This document shows, piece after piece, positions 44,207 to 52,519 of a stretch of DNA of 64,000 bases. Numbering within the stretch: position 1 is the stretch's first letter; every line of letters starts with the position of its first letter. The notes beneath the pieces are model-generated. The model saw nothing but the letters and a program-made list of their open reading frames with translations. It made no database searches and was not told the DNA's origin. The translations under genes and the position numbers were made by a program. Source of the stretch: SLRI01 sp964460465. Its GTDB lineage: Bacteria > Pseudomonadota > Alphaproteobacteria > Geminicoccales > Geminicoccaceae. The stretch spans positions 7,733-71,732 of the forward strand of contig CAYWSB010000005.1 of the NCBI GenBank assembly GCA_964460465.1, written 5' to 3'.

Positions 44207-45496
44207 ATGGCCACCGTCACGGGTTTCGATCTGCCGATCGACACGCTCGACGAAGGCAGCATGCTCCCCGGCCGACGCTTCGACGTCATCGACTTCGACG
44301 CCACCTCGATCACCTCGCGCGTCGACGGCCGGCTCTTCATCATCTACGGCACGTTCGACTACAGCAGCATAAAGGCGCTGGAGCAGTCGCCGGTGACCGG
44401 CATCGCCATCCGCCTGGATGATCCAGGCCAGACCCCGGTCGTCGAGGTGGACGGTTTCAGCCATCCCTTCAGCGTGCTGGAAAAGGTCAAGCTGCTCTTT
44501 CCCTTCCTCCTCACCGGCGACGACGCGATCACCGGTAGCAGCGTGGCCGATCGGCTGTTCGCCTATGGCGGCAACGACGTGATCGACGGCCGCGAGGGCG
44601 ACGACCTCATCGACGGCGGGCCGGGGGCGGACCTGATGCGTGGCGGGCTTGGCGACGACAGCTACGTCGTCGACAACCCGGCCGACGAGGTCGTCGAACT
44701 GGCCGGCCAGGGTACGGACAGCATCCTGAGCAACATCGTCGAGTACGTGCTGCCACTGCACGTCGAGAACCTGACCCTCGGCAAGGCCGCCGGCGCCGGC
44801 ATCACCTACGGCAACGAGCTTGCCAACATCCTGGTCGGCAACCAGTACGCCAACCGGCTCGAGGGCGGGCCGGGCGACGACCAGCTCGACGGCGGCAAGG
44901 GCGCCGACGTCATGCTGGGCGGGTCGGGCGACGACGGCTTCGTCGTCGACAACAAGCGCGACGTGGTGCTCGAGCAGCCGGGCGAGGGCATCGACACCGT
45001 CCGCAGCAGCATCGCCGTCACCCTGCCGCAGCACGTCGAGAACCTCCTGCTCCTGGGCAAGGCCAAGGCCGGCACCGGCAACGAGCTCGCCAACGTCATC
45101 ACCGGCAATGCCGGCAAGAACACGCTCGTCGGCGGCGCCGGCGACGACACCCTCTTCGGCCTCAGCGGCAAGGACAGCCTCGAGGGCGGCCAGGGTGCCG
45201 ACCGCTTCGTCTGGCTCGAGCCCGGCGACGGCACGGACACGATCCGCGACTTCACCCCCGGCGACGGCGATGTGCTCGACCTGCGCGCGCTGGTCTCGGG
45301 TTTCACCCCCGGAGTCTCCGACCTCGCCGATTTCCTAACGCTCGCCTCCGGCAAGAAGGCGGCCACACTCGCCCTCGACGCCGACGGTGCCGATGGTGCG
45401 GCACGCTTCCTCAACGTGGCCCTGCTCGCCGGCTTCGACGCCACCAGCACCACGGTCGAGCAACTCGTCGCCGACGGCAACATCCTCGTCGCCTGA
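44207..45496 (+). CDS. RTX calcium-binding secreted protein
   Basis: A 429-residue acidic protein with hemolysin-type GGxGxD nonapeptide blocks in at least three places: YGGNDVIDGREGDDLIDGG, GGPGDDQLDGGKGADVMLGG and GGAGDDTLFGLSGKDSLEGG. Between them are spacer units of the form SYVVDNPADEVVE and VLPLHVENLTL. The C-terminus (after DFTPGDGDVLDL) resembles the uncleaved type I secretion signal region of serralysin-like proteins. It is expected to be exported by a TolC-dependent type I system, not encoded here, and to fold with Ca2+ outside the cell. The first 100 residues have no recognised domain. Start ATG at 44207, preceded by GGGGGA. Confidence 0.88.
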   Translation: MATVTGFDLPIDTLDEGSMLPGRRFDVIDFDATSITSRVDGRLFIIYGTFDYSSIKALEQSPVTGIAIRLDDPGQTPVVEVDGFSHPFSVLEKVKLLFPFLLTGDDAITGSSVADRLFAYGGNDVIDGREGDDLIDGGPGADLMRGGLGDDSYVVDNPADEVVELAGQGTDSILSNIVEYVLPLHVENLTLGKAAGAGITYGNELANILVGNQYANRLEGGPGDDQLDGGKGADVMLGGSGDDGFVVDNKRDVVLEQPGEGIDTVRSSIAVTLPQHVENLLLLGKAKAGTGNELANVITGNAGKNTLVGGAGDDTLFGLSGKDSLEGGQGADRFVWLEPGDGTDTIRDFTPGDGDVLDLRALVSGFTPGVSDLADFLTLASGKKAATLALDADGADGAARFLNVALLAGFDATSTTVEQLVADGNILVA

Positions 45497-45556
45497 GCCT
45501 GACCAGCCGGGCGAGGCCGCCGCGCCGGCTGCGCCCAACAGAGGAGACCTCTCGCC

Positions 45557-46558
45557 ATGGCGACCGTCACCGGCCATGACAGCGGCATAGACACCAGCCG
45601 GCTCGGCTGGATGGTGCCGACGCGCAAGCTCAAGATCGTCGAGGTCACGCCCGAGGCCCTGACGGTGGGCGTCGCCGCGCCATCCTACGGGGGCGACGGC
45701 TATGGCATTCGCTACTACGGCGGCGAATGCACCTTCTACGGCAGCTTCGAGGGGACGAAGGCGAAGGCGTTGAGCCTGGGCACCGTCACCTCGATCGAGT
45801 CGATCTGGAAGTGGTCGCCGGGGCAGGCGGGCCCGGTGCCGCTCATCAGCATCGACGGCCTGGACCTCACCTTCGGTGCGATCCAGAAGGGCGACTTCCC
45901 CCTGATCCTCGCCGGCGACGACACCATCACCTGCAGCCCCCTGGCCGACTACCTGTTCGGCCACGCCGGCGACGACGTGATCGACGGCCGCGAGGGCGAC
46001 GACCAGCTCGACGGCGGCACGGGTGCCGACCTGATGCGCGGCGGTTCCGGCAACGATATCTACATGGTCGACGACCCCGGCGCCCGGGTGGTCGAGCGGG
46101 CCGGCGAGGGACAGGACACGGTCCAGAGCAGCGTCAGCTTCACCCTGCCCGAGCATGTCGAGGAGCTGTGGCTGGGCGGGGCGGCCGAGGCCGGCGTCGG
46201 CAATGCGCTCGCCAACGACATCTCCGGCAATCGGCTCGCCAACCGGCTCGAGGGGCTGGCCGGCGACGACCGGCTCGACGGTGGTCCCGGTGCCGACACC
46301 ATGCTGGGTGGCCCCGGCAACGACAGCTACGTCGTCGACGACCTTCGCGACCTCGCCGGCGGCTACGAGCCCGGCGTCTCCCTCGTCGGCGACTTCCTCC
46401 GGCTCGCCGTCGGCCGCAAGGCCACCAAGGTCTCCCTCGACCCCGACGGCAGCGAGGGCGCGGCCAGGTTCCAGGTGCTCGCCGTGCTCACCGGCTTCGA
46501 CGGCACGGGTGTCTCGGTCGAGAGCCTCGTCGACGAGGGCAGCATCCTGCTGGCCTGA
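45557..46558 (+). CDS. RTX calcium-binding secreted protein, shortened paralogue
   Basis: A 333-residue paralogue of the preceding gene. Both begin MATVTG and continue with a similar non-repeat N-terminal region, then GDDVIDGREGDDQLDGGTGA and GGSGNDIYMVDD blocks. Compared with its neighbour, about 110 residues are missing: the protein passes from GGPGNDSYVVDD straight to LRDLAGGYEPGVSLVGDFL. That loses the third GGxGxD block and the DFTPGDGD segment but keeps the last 65 residues. Secretion by type I export is still plausible since the extreme C-terminus is conserved. A strong AGAGGAGA lies upstream of the ATG. It follows its partner by 60 bases. Confidence 0.86.
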   Translation: MATVTGHDSGIDTSRLGWMVPTRKLKIVEVTPEALTVGVAAPSYGGDGYGIRYYGGECTFYGSFEGTKAKALSLGTVTSIESIWKWSPGQAGPVPLISIDGLDLTFGAIQKGDFPLILAGDDTITCSPLADYLFGHAGDDVIDGREGDDQLDGGTGADLMRGGSGNDIYMVDDPGARVVERAGEGQDTVQSSVSFTLPEHVEELWLGGAAEAGVGNALANDISGNRLANRLEGLAGDDRLDGGPGADTMLGGPGNDSYVVDDLRDLAGGYEPGVSLVGDFLRLAVGRKATKVSLDPDGSEGAARFQVLAVLTGFDGTGVSVESLVDEGSILLA

Positions 46559-46600
46559 GCCGCCGCCGCTTGCTAGGCTGGGTGGTCCCGGAGGACCGTC

Positions 46601-47248
46601 ATGCCCCACGACCACGATCACGGCCACGACCACGAGGGCGCCGCGCTCTCGCCGATGGATCTCCGCGTCCGGGCCCTGGAATCGCTGCTGGTCCAGAAGG
46701 GCTATGTCGACCCGGCGGCCCTCGACGCGCTGATCGAGACCTACGAGCACCGGATCGGGCCCAGGAACGGGGCGCGCGTCGTGGCCCGGGCCTGGGTCGA
46801 TCCGGGCTATCGGCAGTGGCTGCTCGATGATGCCACGGCGGCCATCGCGTCCTTGGGCTTCACCGGCCGGCAGGGTGAGCACATGGTGGCGGTCGAGAAC
46901 ACGCCCACCCTGCACAACATGGTCGTCTGCACGCTCTGCTCCTGCTACCCCTGGCCGGTCCTGGGCGTGCCGCCGGTCTGGTACAAGTCGCCCGCCTACC
47001 GCTCGCGGGCGGTGATCGAGCCGCGCGGCGTGCTGGCCGAGCTCGGCCTCGGGCTGCCCGACGACGTCGCCATCCGGGTCTGGGATTCGACGGCCGAGGT
47101 GCGCTACCTCGTCCTGCCGCAGCGGCCGGACGGCACCGAGGGCCTGGACGAGGCGGCACTGGCCGCGCTCGTCACCCGCGATGCCATGATCGGCACCGGC
47201 CTGCCGCTCACCCCGAAGGCGGCACGGGCAAAGGGGCTGCTGCCGTGA
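46601..47248 (+). CDS. nthA: Nitrile hydratase alpha subunit, cobalt type
   Basis: A 215-residue alpha subunit. The metal site is VVCTLCSCYPWPVLGVPP, with Cys110, Cys113, Ser114 and Cys115. Thr in CTLCSC is the mark of the non-corrin cobalt type (the iron type has Ser), and Cys113 and Cys115 would be oxidised after translation. The enzyme hydrates a nitrile to the amide. A His/Asp-rich stretch (MPHDHDHGHDHE) at the N-terminus could bind metal. GGAGG stands six bases before the ATG, and the stop overlaps the beta-subunit GTG start. Thiocyanate hydrolase gamma subunits share the motif, but the beta arrangement here fits nitrile hydratase. Confidence 0.93.
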   Translation: MPHDHDHGHDHEGAALSPMDLRVRALESLLVQKGYVDPAALDALIETYEHRIGPRNGARVVARAWVDPGYRQWLLDDATAAIASLGFTGRQGEHMVAVENTPTLHNMVVCTLCSCYPWPVLGVPPVWYKSPAYRSRAVIEPRGVLAELGLGLPDDVAIRVWDSTAEVRYLVLPQRPDGTEGLDEAALAALVTRDAMIGTGLPLTPKAARAKGLLP

Positions 47249-47904
47249 ACGGCGTTCACGACATGGGCGGGATGCACGGCTTCGGCCCGGTCCAGGCCGA
47301 GGCCGACGAGCCGGTGTTCCACGCGCCCTGGGAGCGGCGCGCCTTCGCGCTGACGCTCGCCATGGCCCGGCCCGGCGGCTGGACGATCGACGCCTCCAGG
47401 CATGCGCGCGAGTCGCTGCCGCCGGCGCGGTACCTGGGGTCGAGCTACTACGAGATCTGGCTGGCGGCGCTGGAACGCCTCTTGGTCGAACGCGGCCTCG
47501 TGACCGCCGAGGAGCTGGCCGCGGGGCGGAGCAGCGCGCCGCCTGCCGCCGTTCCCGGCATCCTTCGGGCCGAGGCGGTGGCCGAGACTCTTGCCGGGGG
47601 AGGTCCGGTCGAGCGGGCAGCCCCTGCGGCCGCGCGGTTTGCGGTCGGCCAACCCGTCCAGGCGCTCAATCTCAACCCCACTGGGCATACCCGCCTGCCG
47701 CGCTACGTCCGTGGCCGAACCGGCACCGTCACCTATGTCCATGGCTGCCACGTGTTCCCGGACAAGAACGCTCACGGCCTGGGCGAGCAGCCGCACTGGC
47801 TCTACGGTGTGGCCTTCGCCGCGCGCGAGCTCTGGGGCCCCGAGGTGCCGGACGGCGACGTGGTCCAGCTCGACCTCTGGGAGCCGTATCTTGCACCCGC
47901 CTGA
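47245..47904 (+). CDS. nthB: Nitrile hydratase beta subunit
   Basis: A 219-residue beta subunit beginning MNGVHDMGGMHGFGPV, the classical opening of NthB. The C-terminal SH3-like domain contains HTRLPRYVRGRTGTV, then HVFPDKNAHGLGEQPHWLYG, which contributes to the alpha-beta interface and the active-site pocket. GTG start overlapping the alpha-subunit stop (GTGA). The order alpha-beta-accessory is usual for cobalt-type enzymes. It overlaps the accessory gene by 14 bases. Confidence 0.94.
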   Translation: MNGVHDMGGMHGFGPVQAEADEPVFHAPWERRAFALTLAMARPGGWTIDASRHARESLPPARYLGSSYYEIWLAALERLLVERGLVTAEELAAGRSSAPPAAVPGILRAEAVAETLAGGGPVERAAPAAARFAVGQPVQALNLNPTGHTRLPRYVRGRTGTVTYVHGCHVFPDKNAHGLGEQPHWLYGVAFAARELWGPEVPDGDVVQLDLWEPYLAPA

Positions 47905-48280
47905 GCTGGCAGCGGCGCTGGCCGGACGCGGCGCCCTGCCGGCTGACCGCGCGGGGCCCGTGTTCCTCGAGCCTTGGCACGCCCAGGCCTTCGCCATGAC
48001 CGTCGCCCTGCACGAGCGGGGGCACTTCACCTGGGCCGAATGGGCCGAGGCCCTGGGCCTGGAGCTGGCCCGCAGCGCCGCGGACGACGAGCCCGAGAAT
48101 GCCTACTACGAGGCCTGGCTCGCCGCTCTTGAAGCGCTCCTTGCCGGCAAGGGACTGGTCGGCGAGGCCGAGCGCCGGGCGCGACGCGACGCCTGGGAGG
48201 CCGCCGCGCACGCCACGCCGCACGGCCACCCCATCAAGCTCGAGGCCGGGCTCAGGTCAGCCCGTCGTGGATCAGCTTGA
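47891..48280 (+). CDS. Nitrile hydratase accessory protein (beta N-terminal domain-like)
   Basis: A 129-residue protein related to the N-terminal domain of NthB: PVFLEPWHAQAFAMTVALHE and AYYEAWLAALEALLAGKGLV parallel VFHAPWERRAFALTLAMA and SYYEIWLAALERLLVERGLV of the beta subunit. Proteins of this type (NhlE/P14K-like) escort the alpha subunit and assist cobalt insertion and cysteine oxidation. Start TTG at 47891 with GGGAG seven bases upstream; no ATG or GTG lies near. The 3' end overlaps the convergent TauE gene by 29 bases. Confidence 0.82.
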   Translation: MHPPELAAALAGRGALPADRAGPVFLEPWHAQAFAMTVALHERGHFTWAEWAEALGLELARSAADDEPENAYYEAWLAALEALLAGKGLVGEAERRARRDAWEAAAHATPHGHPIKLEAGLRSARRGSA

Positions 48281-48998
48281 TGCCGGTGAGCAGCACGAAG
48301 ACGTAGCAGAGCCGGTAGAAGATCTGCTGGTTGACCTTGTCGTGCAGCCAGATGCCGGCGAGCATGCCGAGCGCGGCCACGGGCACCAGGGTGAGGGAGG
48401 CCCAGAGATTGCCCGGGGCGAACAGGCCGAGCAGCGCATAGGGAACGACCTTGGCGGCGTTGACCAGGGCGAAAAGCACGATCATCGAGCCCACGAAGAT
48501 CGATTTGTCGAGCTTCAGGGGCAAGAGGTAGATGTTGGCCGGCGGGCCGCCGGCATGCGCCACGGTGCTGGTGAAGCCGGCGAGGCCGCCCCAGAAGGCG
48601 GCACGCCGGGGCTCGTGCGGCCGGGCCGGCAGGTCGCCCTTGCGGCGGAGGAAATAGTCGAGCGCGAAGCCGGCGGCGATCAGGCCGAGCAGGACCCGCA
48701 CGACGTCGTCGTTGAGGTAGTTGAAGACGAGGCTGGCGGCGAGGATGCCGACCAGCGCCCCCGGCAGCATGGTCTGGATGATCCGCCGGTCGAAGCGGCG
48801 CCGATAGGCCCAGATGCCGATCGCATCCATGATCAGGAGCAGCGGCAGCATGATTCCGGCCGCGACGGCCGGCGAGACGGCCAGCGCCATCAGCGGCACG
48901 GCGGCGATGCCGAGGCCGCCGCCGAAGCCGCCCTTGGAGATGCCGAAGATGAGCACGGCCGGGACGGCCGCGAGGTAGAAGCCGGGATCGCTCAGCAT
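48252..48998 (-). CDS. TauE/SafE-family sulfite exporter-like membrane protein
   Basis: A 248-residue integral membrane protein with about eight helices. The N-terminal half shows FGISKGGFGGGLGIAAVPLM and the second half GLAGFTSTVAHAGGPPANIY, the repeated G-rich motifs of TauE/SafE (DUF81). Family members export organosulfur compounds or sulfite, or move other anions. It is convergent with the nitrile-hydratase accessory gene, overlapping it by 29 bases. A link to the nitrile hydratase is possible only by position. Confidence 0.88.
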   Translation of the reverse strand: MLSDPGFYLAAVPAVLIFGISKGGFGGGLGIAAVPLMALAVSPAVAAGIMLPLLLIMDAIGIWAYRRRFDRRIIQTMLPGALVGILAASLVFNYLNDDVVRVLLGLIAAGFALDYFLRRKGDLPARPHEPRRAAFWGGLAGFTSTVAHAGGPPANIYLLPLKLDKSIFVGSMIVLFALVNAAKVVPYALLGLFAPGNLWASLTLVPVAALGMLAGIWLHDKVNQQIFYRLCYVFVLLTGIKLIHDGLT

Positions 48999-49029
48999 CG
49001 CTCGGGCGAACGGTGCGGCCCTGCCGCCG

Positions 49030-49647
49030 TCAAAGCCCTGCTGCGGCGCGCAGCCCGTCCACGTCCCAGGCCTTGAGCAGCGCCACGAGCTGGTCGCCCG
49101 AGGCGAGGCCGCGACCCTCGACCTTGAGCATGGCCCGCCCGCCGCCGAGAACGTAGGTGACCTCGCCGCGGCCGGCGGCCTGGTCGAACTCGAGCACCGC
49201 GTTGTCGCGGCCCAGGCGCACCCGCTGCATGTTGGGATTGGCGGCGAGCATGGCGGGATTGCTGAAGATCGCGGCCATGCCCTGGAGCATCGGGTTGTCG
49301 ATGATCAGCTGGGCCTCCATGCTCCCGGAGCCGCCGGTCTCGCGGTAGCTGCGGTTGACGATCGTCCCGCCGCCCATGAAGGCAGCGCCGCTTTCCTGGC
49401 TGGCATCCTCGGCCGTCCAGCCGTCGGGGGCAGGCGGAAAGGTCAGGGCGTAGGCCCCGCCGAGCCGCGCCTGGATCTCGCCGATGGCGAACTGCAGCTC
49501 GGTGATGGCTGCTGCGAGCTCGCCCTCCTCGTAGAGCTCGATCGCCAGGTCGAGCTGCTCCCTGATCTCGTCCGCGGCGAGCGGGGCGGCAGCCACCGGC
49601 GAGAGTACGAGGCCGAGGATCGGCAGGGCAAGGCAGGTACGTCGCAT
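49030..49647 (-). CDS. Periplasmic protein of unknown function
   Basis: A 205-residue protein with a Sec signal peptide (MRRTCLALPILGLVLSPVAA), cut near residue 24. The mature part starts with a helix of the form EIREQLDLAIELYEEGELAA, TPR-like, then a beta-rich domain (GTIVNRSYRET, AQLIIDNPML, MLKVEGRGLASGDQLVALL). I do not recognise the family. GGGAGA precedes the ATG. It lies 122 bases downstream of the STAS gene on the same strand and might be the last member of the signalling operon or have its own promoter. Confidence 0.72.
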   Translation of the reverse strand: MRRTCLALPILGLVLSPVAAAPLAADEIREQLDLAIELYEEGELAAAITELQFAIGEIQARLGGAYALTFPPAPDGWTAEDASQESGAAFMGGGTIVNRSYRETGGSGSMEAQLIIDNPMLQGMAAIFSNPAMLAANPNMQRVRLGRDNAVLEFDQAAGRGEVTYVLGGGRAMLKVEGRGLASGDQLVALLKAWDVDGLRAAAGL

Positions 49648-49769
49648 CGATGGTCTCCCCCGAAAGTCGATCGCCGAGGTCAGACCGCAACCGTGACAGC
49701 ACGTCAACCCCGGGCGCGCCCGACACCGCGACCGCGGCGGCACCTGGTTGAGACGACGGCGGCTGCCGG

Positions 49770-50105
49770 TCAGCCGTGTTGCTTGCGGGCCGTCTCGAGA
49801 TCGGGCTCGATCGTCAGCATGCGATCGAAGCCCGAGACCTTGAAGACCTCGCGGACCACCGGGTTCATGCCGGCCAGCACGATGCGCTTGTCGGCCTTGC
49901 GGGCGGTCTTGGCGGCGATCAGCACGGCGCGCAGCCCCGCGCTGGAGACGTAGGGGCAGCGGGCGAAGTCGACATAGAGGACCGGGTCGGCCACCTCGAG
50001 CTTGGCCAGCAGCTCGGCCTCGAAGGCCTTGGAGGCGACGACGTCGAGCTTCTCCTCGATCCGCACCAGCTCCGACCCGCCGCCCGGCGCGTTGCCCTGG
50101 CTCAT
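49770..50105 (-). CDS. STAS-domain anti-anti-sigma factor
   Basis: A 111-residue SpoIIAA/RsbV-like STAS protein. The phosphorylation loop reads RCPYVSSAGLRAVLIAAK with the target serine at 54 or 55, and the body has the beta-alpha pattern of the family (LYVDFA, RIVLAGMNPVVREVFKVSGF). Unphosphorylated, such proteins bind an RsbW-type kinase and free its partner; the kinase inactivates them by phosphorylation and a PP2C enzyme restores them. Both activities are encoded just upstream. ATG overlapping the cyclase-kinase stop (ATGA). No sigma factor is encoded in the window, so the final target is unknown. Confidence 0.92.
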   Translation of the reverse strand: MSQGNAPGGGSELVRIEEKLDVVASKAFEAELLAKLEVADPVLYVDFARCPYVSSAGLRAVLIAAKTARKADKRIVLAGMNPVVREVFKVSGFDRMLTIEPDLETARKQHG

Positions 50106-52519
50106 CGTTCCTCCACGCTCGGCGCCGCCGCCGGGTCACCGTCCAGTGTCGTCGTGCCCAGCCGCTTGATCAGCGTCAAGCGATTGCGCGATCCGGCGCG
50201 GGCATAGCGCATGTCGTCCATCAGTTCGCGGACGAGATGAATGCCGAGCCCACCCATCGCCCGTTCGTCGATGTCCCCGTCCAGCGACGGTACGCCGATC
50301 GTCAACGGATCGAAGGCCACCCCGTCATCCTCGATGGTGACGCTGACCGTCTCGTCGCCGGCAGCCCCGTCGACGAACGCCTCGACGAGAATGACATGCT
50401 GCCCGGCGTCGGTCCAGGCGTAGCGGCAGATGTTGGTCAGCACCTCGTCGAAGGCGATCTCGAACGGTGCCAGCGCGGCATCACGATAGCCGAACGGCGC
50501 CATGAACCGCGCGAAGGCGGCCGCCAGGCGACGGTGCTCGGCCAAGTCGTTCGCCAGCGTCATGGCGAACGACCGGCCGTCGATCAGGGCTTCGGGCATC
50601 GGCGTCTCCAGGCGCCAGGGATCGACCTCGTAGACGGCTTGCGGGCCGTAGCGCTTGGCCAGCTCGACGATCCCGCGATAGGTGCAACGGTAGCGCGGCC
50701 GGTAGATGCCGCCTTCCAGCCGTGTCTCGGCCTCGGCGGCGCTCTCCTGGGCGATCAGCCAGGCGACGAACGGGGCCGAGGCGAAGACCCGGCCGGGCAG
50801 GGTGATCGGCTCGATCCGGGCGGCCCGGTTGACGTTGCCGCCGTAGACCATCGCCTCCCCGGTCAGCGGATGGCGGCCGGCGAACACCGGGCCGGCATGC
50901 AGGCCGATGCGCATCGCCATGAAGTCGGGCAGGCCGAAGGCGCGGGCATCGACGGCGGCGAAGGCGGCCCTGAGCGCCATGGCATAGTCGGCGGTGGCGA
51001 GCGCGTCGTCGGCGAGCACGAACAGGGCGTCGCCCCAGCTCCGGCGCATGGCAGGGACAAAGCCGAGCTCGTTGCGCATGTGGTTGGCCACCGCCGCCAT
51101 GAACCGCCAGAACGCCGGCAGGAGCGTGTCGTCGAGCCGGGTGAACCCCACGACGTCGGCGAACAGCAGGCCGGCGATGCGCTGGCCGCTGCTCGCCGCC
51201 GGCAGCTCCGGCACGCGCCCCGCTGCCTGTCCGCACCCCAGCTCGTCGAGATCGACGAGGCGCAGGCGGGTCGGATCGCCCCAGTGGTCGATGAAGTCGT
51301 TGACCCCGCCACGGCCGCTGTCGGCCAGCGGATCGCAGGCGGCGATCAGGCAGGGGCTGGTGCCGAGCCGCTTGGCCCTGAGCCGTGCCGTGCCGTCGAT
51401 CACCCGGTTGCCGAACTCGAGCACCAGCTGGTCCAGCCCCTGCCGGTCGTCGGCCACGCTGGTGATCGAGGTCGCCGCTGCCACCGCCCGGTCGAACAGG
51501 GCCGGCCAGTCGCCGCCCGCCGGCAGCACCAGGCGCTCGCGAAAGGCGTCGATCCCGCAGGGCAACACCAGGTTCAGCTCAGCGCCGCGGGCCAGGACCG
51601 CCTCGGCGAACAGGAGATCGGCACCGGCAGCGGCCGAGCCATAGGCGATCTCGGCCTCGACTGCGGCCAGGGCATTGTGCACCGCAGCCCGGACCGCCGG
51701 CTGATCCGCCACGGTCGTGTCGCGGACGCCGCAATAGATCACCAGCCGCGGCGGCGGAAAGGACTCGCGCGCGGCGCGCGGCACATCGATTCCGCGCGCC
51801 GCGAGCGCATCGAGGGCACGGCGGATGCGCGCCCGTTCCAGCGGCTGCGCCCGGGCCTGCCTGGCCAGGACGGCCAGGACCCGTTCAGCGGCAGCGGTGT
51901 CGTCGCGCACCAACGCGAGGCGGGCGAGATCGAGCAGCTGGTCGGGCTCGCCACGCCTGTCGTCGGCGTGCTCGGCCGCTGCCTGTGCCGACGCGGCCAG
52001 CGATCGTGCCACGTCGTCCCGGCCGCGTGCCTTGGCCAGCAGCGCCGCCGCCGCGGTCTCGGCGACGCCACCACTCCTGGCTCGTGCGAGCCGCACCTCG
52101 AGCGCCCGGTCGAGATCGCTGCTGCGGCCGGTCGCCTGCCAGAGCTCCTCGAGCACCCGTGCCCGCCGCGCACCGTCGAGGCCCTGCACAGGTCGGCGCG
52201 GCGCCGCCTCCAGCGCATCGACGATCACCTGTGCCGCGGCCGCGTCGCCGCTCCGCAGGTGGGCCAGGGCCGCGAGCCAGCGCAGGCTGCGTCGGCCGGC
52301 CGCGGACGCATCCGGCGGCGCCGCCTCGGCCGCCCGGGCGAGGTCGACGGCCTCGAAGGTGCGTCCCGCATCGAGTGCCGCCTCGATCTGCAGGGCGAGC
52401 TGCCGCGCGTGCACGCCCTGGCCCTGGCCGTCGGCAGCCGGGGCGCGGCGATCGGGGCGCTGCCAGGTCGGCGGTGCGGCAGCGGCGTCCGCCCCGGGTG
52501 GCCGCCCCTCAGGCAGCAC
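50102..52519 (-). CDS. TPR / class III nucleotide cyclase / RsbW-type ATPase fusion protein
   Basis: An 805-residue soluble protein of several parts. Residues 35-250 are helical and TPR-like. Residues 255-440 form an alpha/beta unit (VIYCGVRD, then GSAAAGADLLFAEAVLARG) resembling the region preceding cyclase domains in TPR-cyclases. A class III cyclase domain (446-630) has metal Asp455 (LLFADVVGFT) and Asp497 (WGDALF), and transition-state Asn564 and Arg568 (GGNVNRAARIE). The base-selecting Lys and Asp are replaced by Arg493 and Gly561. A C-terminal HATPase (650-790) has N-box FDEVLTNICRYA, IEDDGVAFDP and GGLGIHLVREL. The last part should be the kinase acting on the STAS protein. GTG start, GGGGGA eight bases upstream, overlapping the phosphatase gene by 11. 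Confidence 0.87.
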   Translation of the reverse strand: MLPEGRPPGADAAAAPPTWQRPDRRAPAADGQGQGVHARQLALQIEAALDAGRTFEAVDLARAAEAAPPDASAAGRRSLRWLAALAHLRSGDAAAAQVIVDALEAAPRRPVQGLDGARRARVLEELWQATGRSSDLDRALEVRLARARSGGVAETAAAALLAKARGRDDVARSLAASAQAAAEHADDRRGEPDQLLDLARLALVRDDTAAAERVLAVLARQARAQPLERARIRRALDALAARGIDVPRAARESFPPPRLVIYCGVRDTTVADQPAVRAAVHNALAAVEAEIAYGSAAAGADLLFAEAVLARGAELNLVLPCGIDAFRERLVLPAGGDWPALFDRAVAAATSITSVADDRQGLDQLVLEFGNRVIDGTARLRAKRLGTSPCLIAACDPLADSGRGGVNDFIDHWGDPTRLRLVDLDELGCGQAAGRVPELPAASSGQRIAGLLFADVVGFTRLDDTLLPAFWRFMAAVANHMRNELGFVPAMRRSWGDALFVLADDALATADYAMALRAAFAAVDARAFGLPDFMAMRIGLHAGPVFAGRHPLTGEAMVYGGNVNRAARIEPITLPGRVFASAPFVAWLIAQESAAEAETRLEGGIYRPRYRCTYRGIVELAKRYGPQAVYEVDPWRLETPMPEALIDGRSFAMTLANDLAEHRRLAAAFARFMAPFGYRDAALAPFEIAFDEVLTNICRYAWTDAGQHVILVEAFVDGAAGDETVSVTIEDDGVAFDPLTIGVPSLDGDIDERAMGGLGIHLVRELMDDMRYARAGSRNRLTLIKRLGTTTLDGDPAAAPSVEER

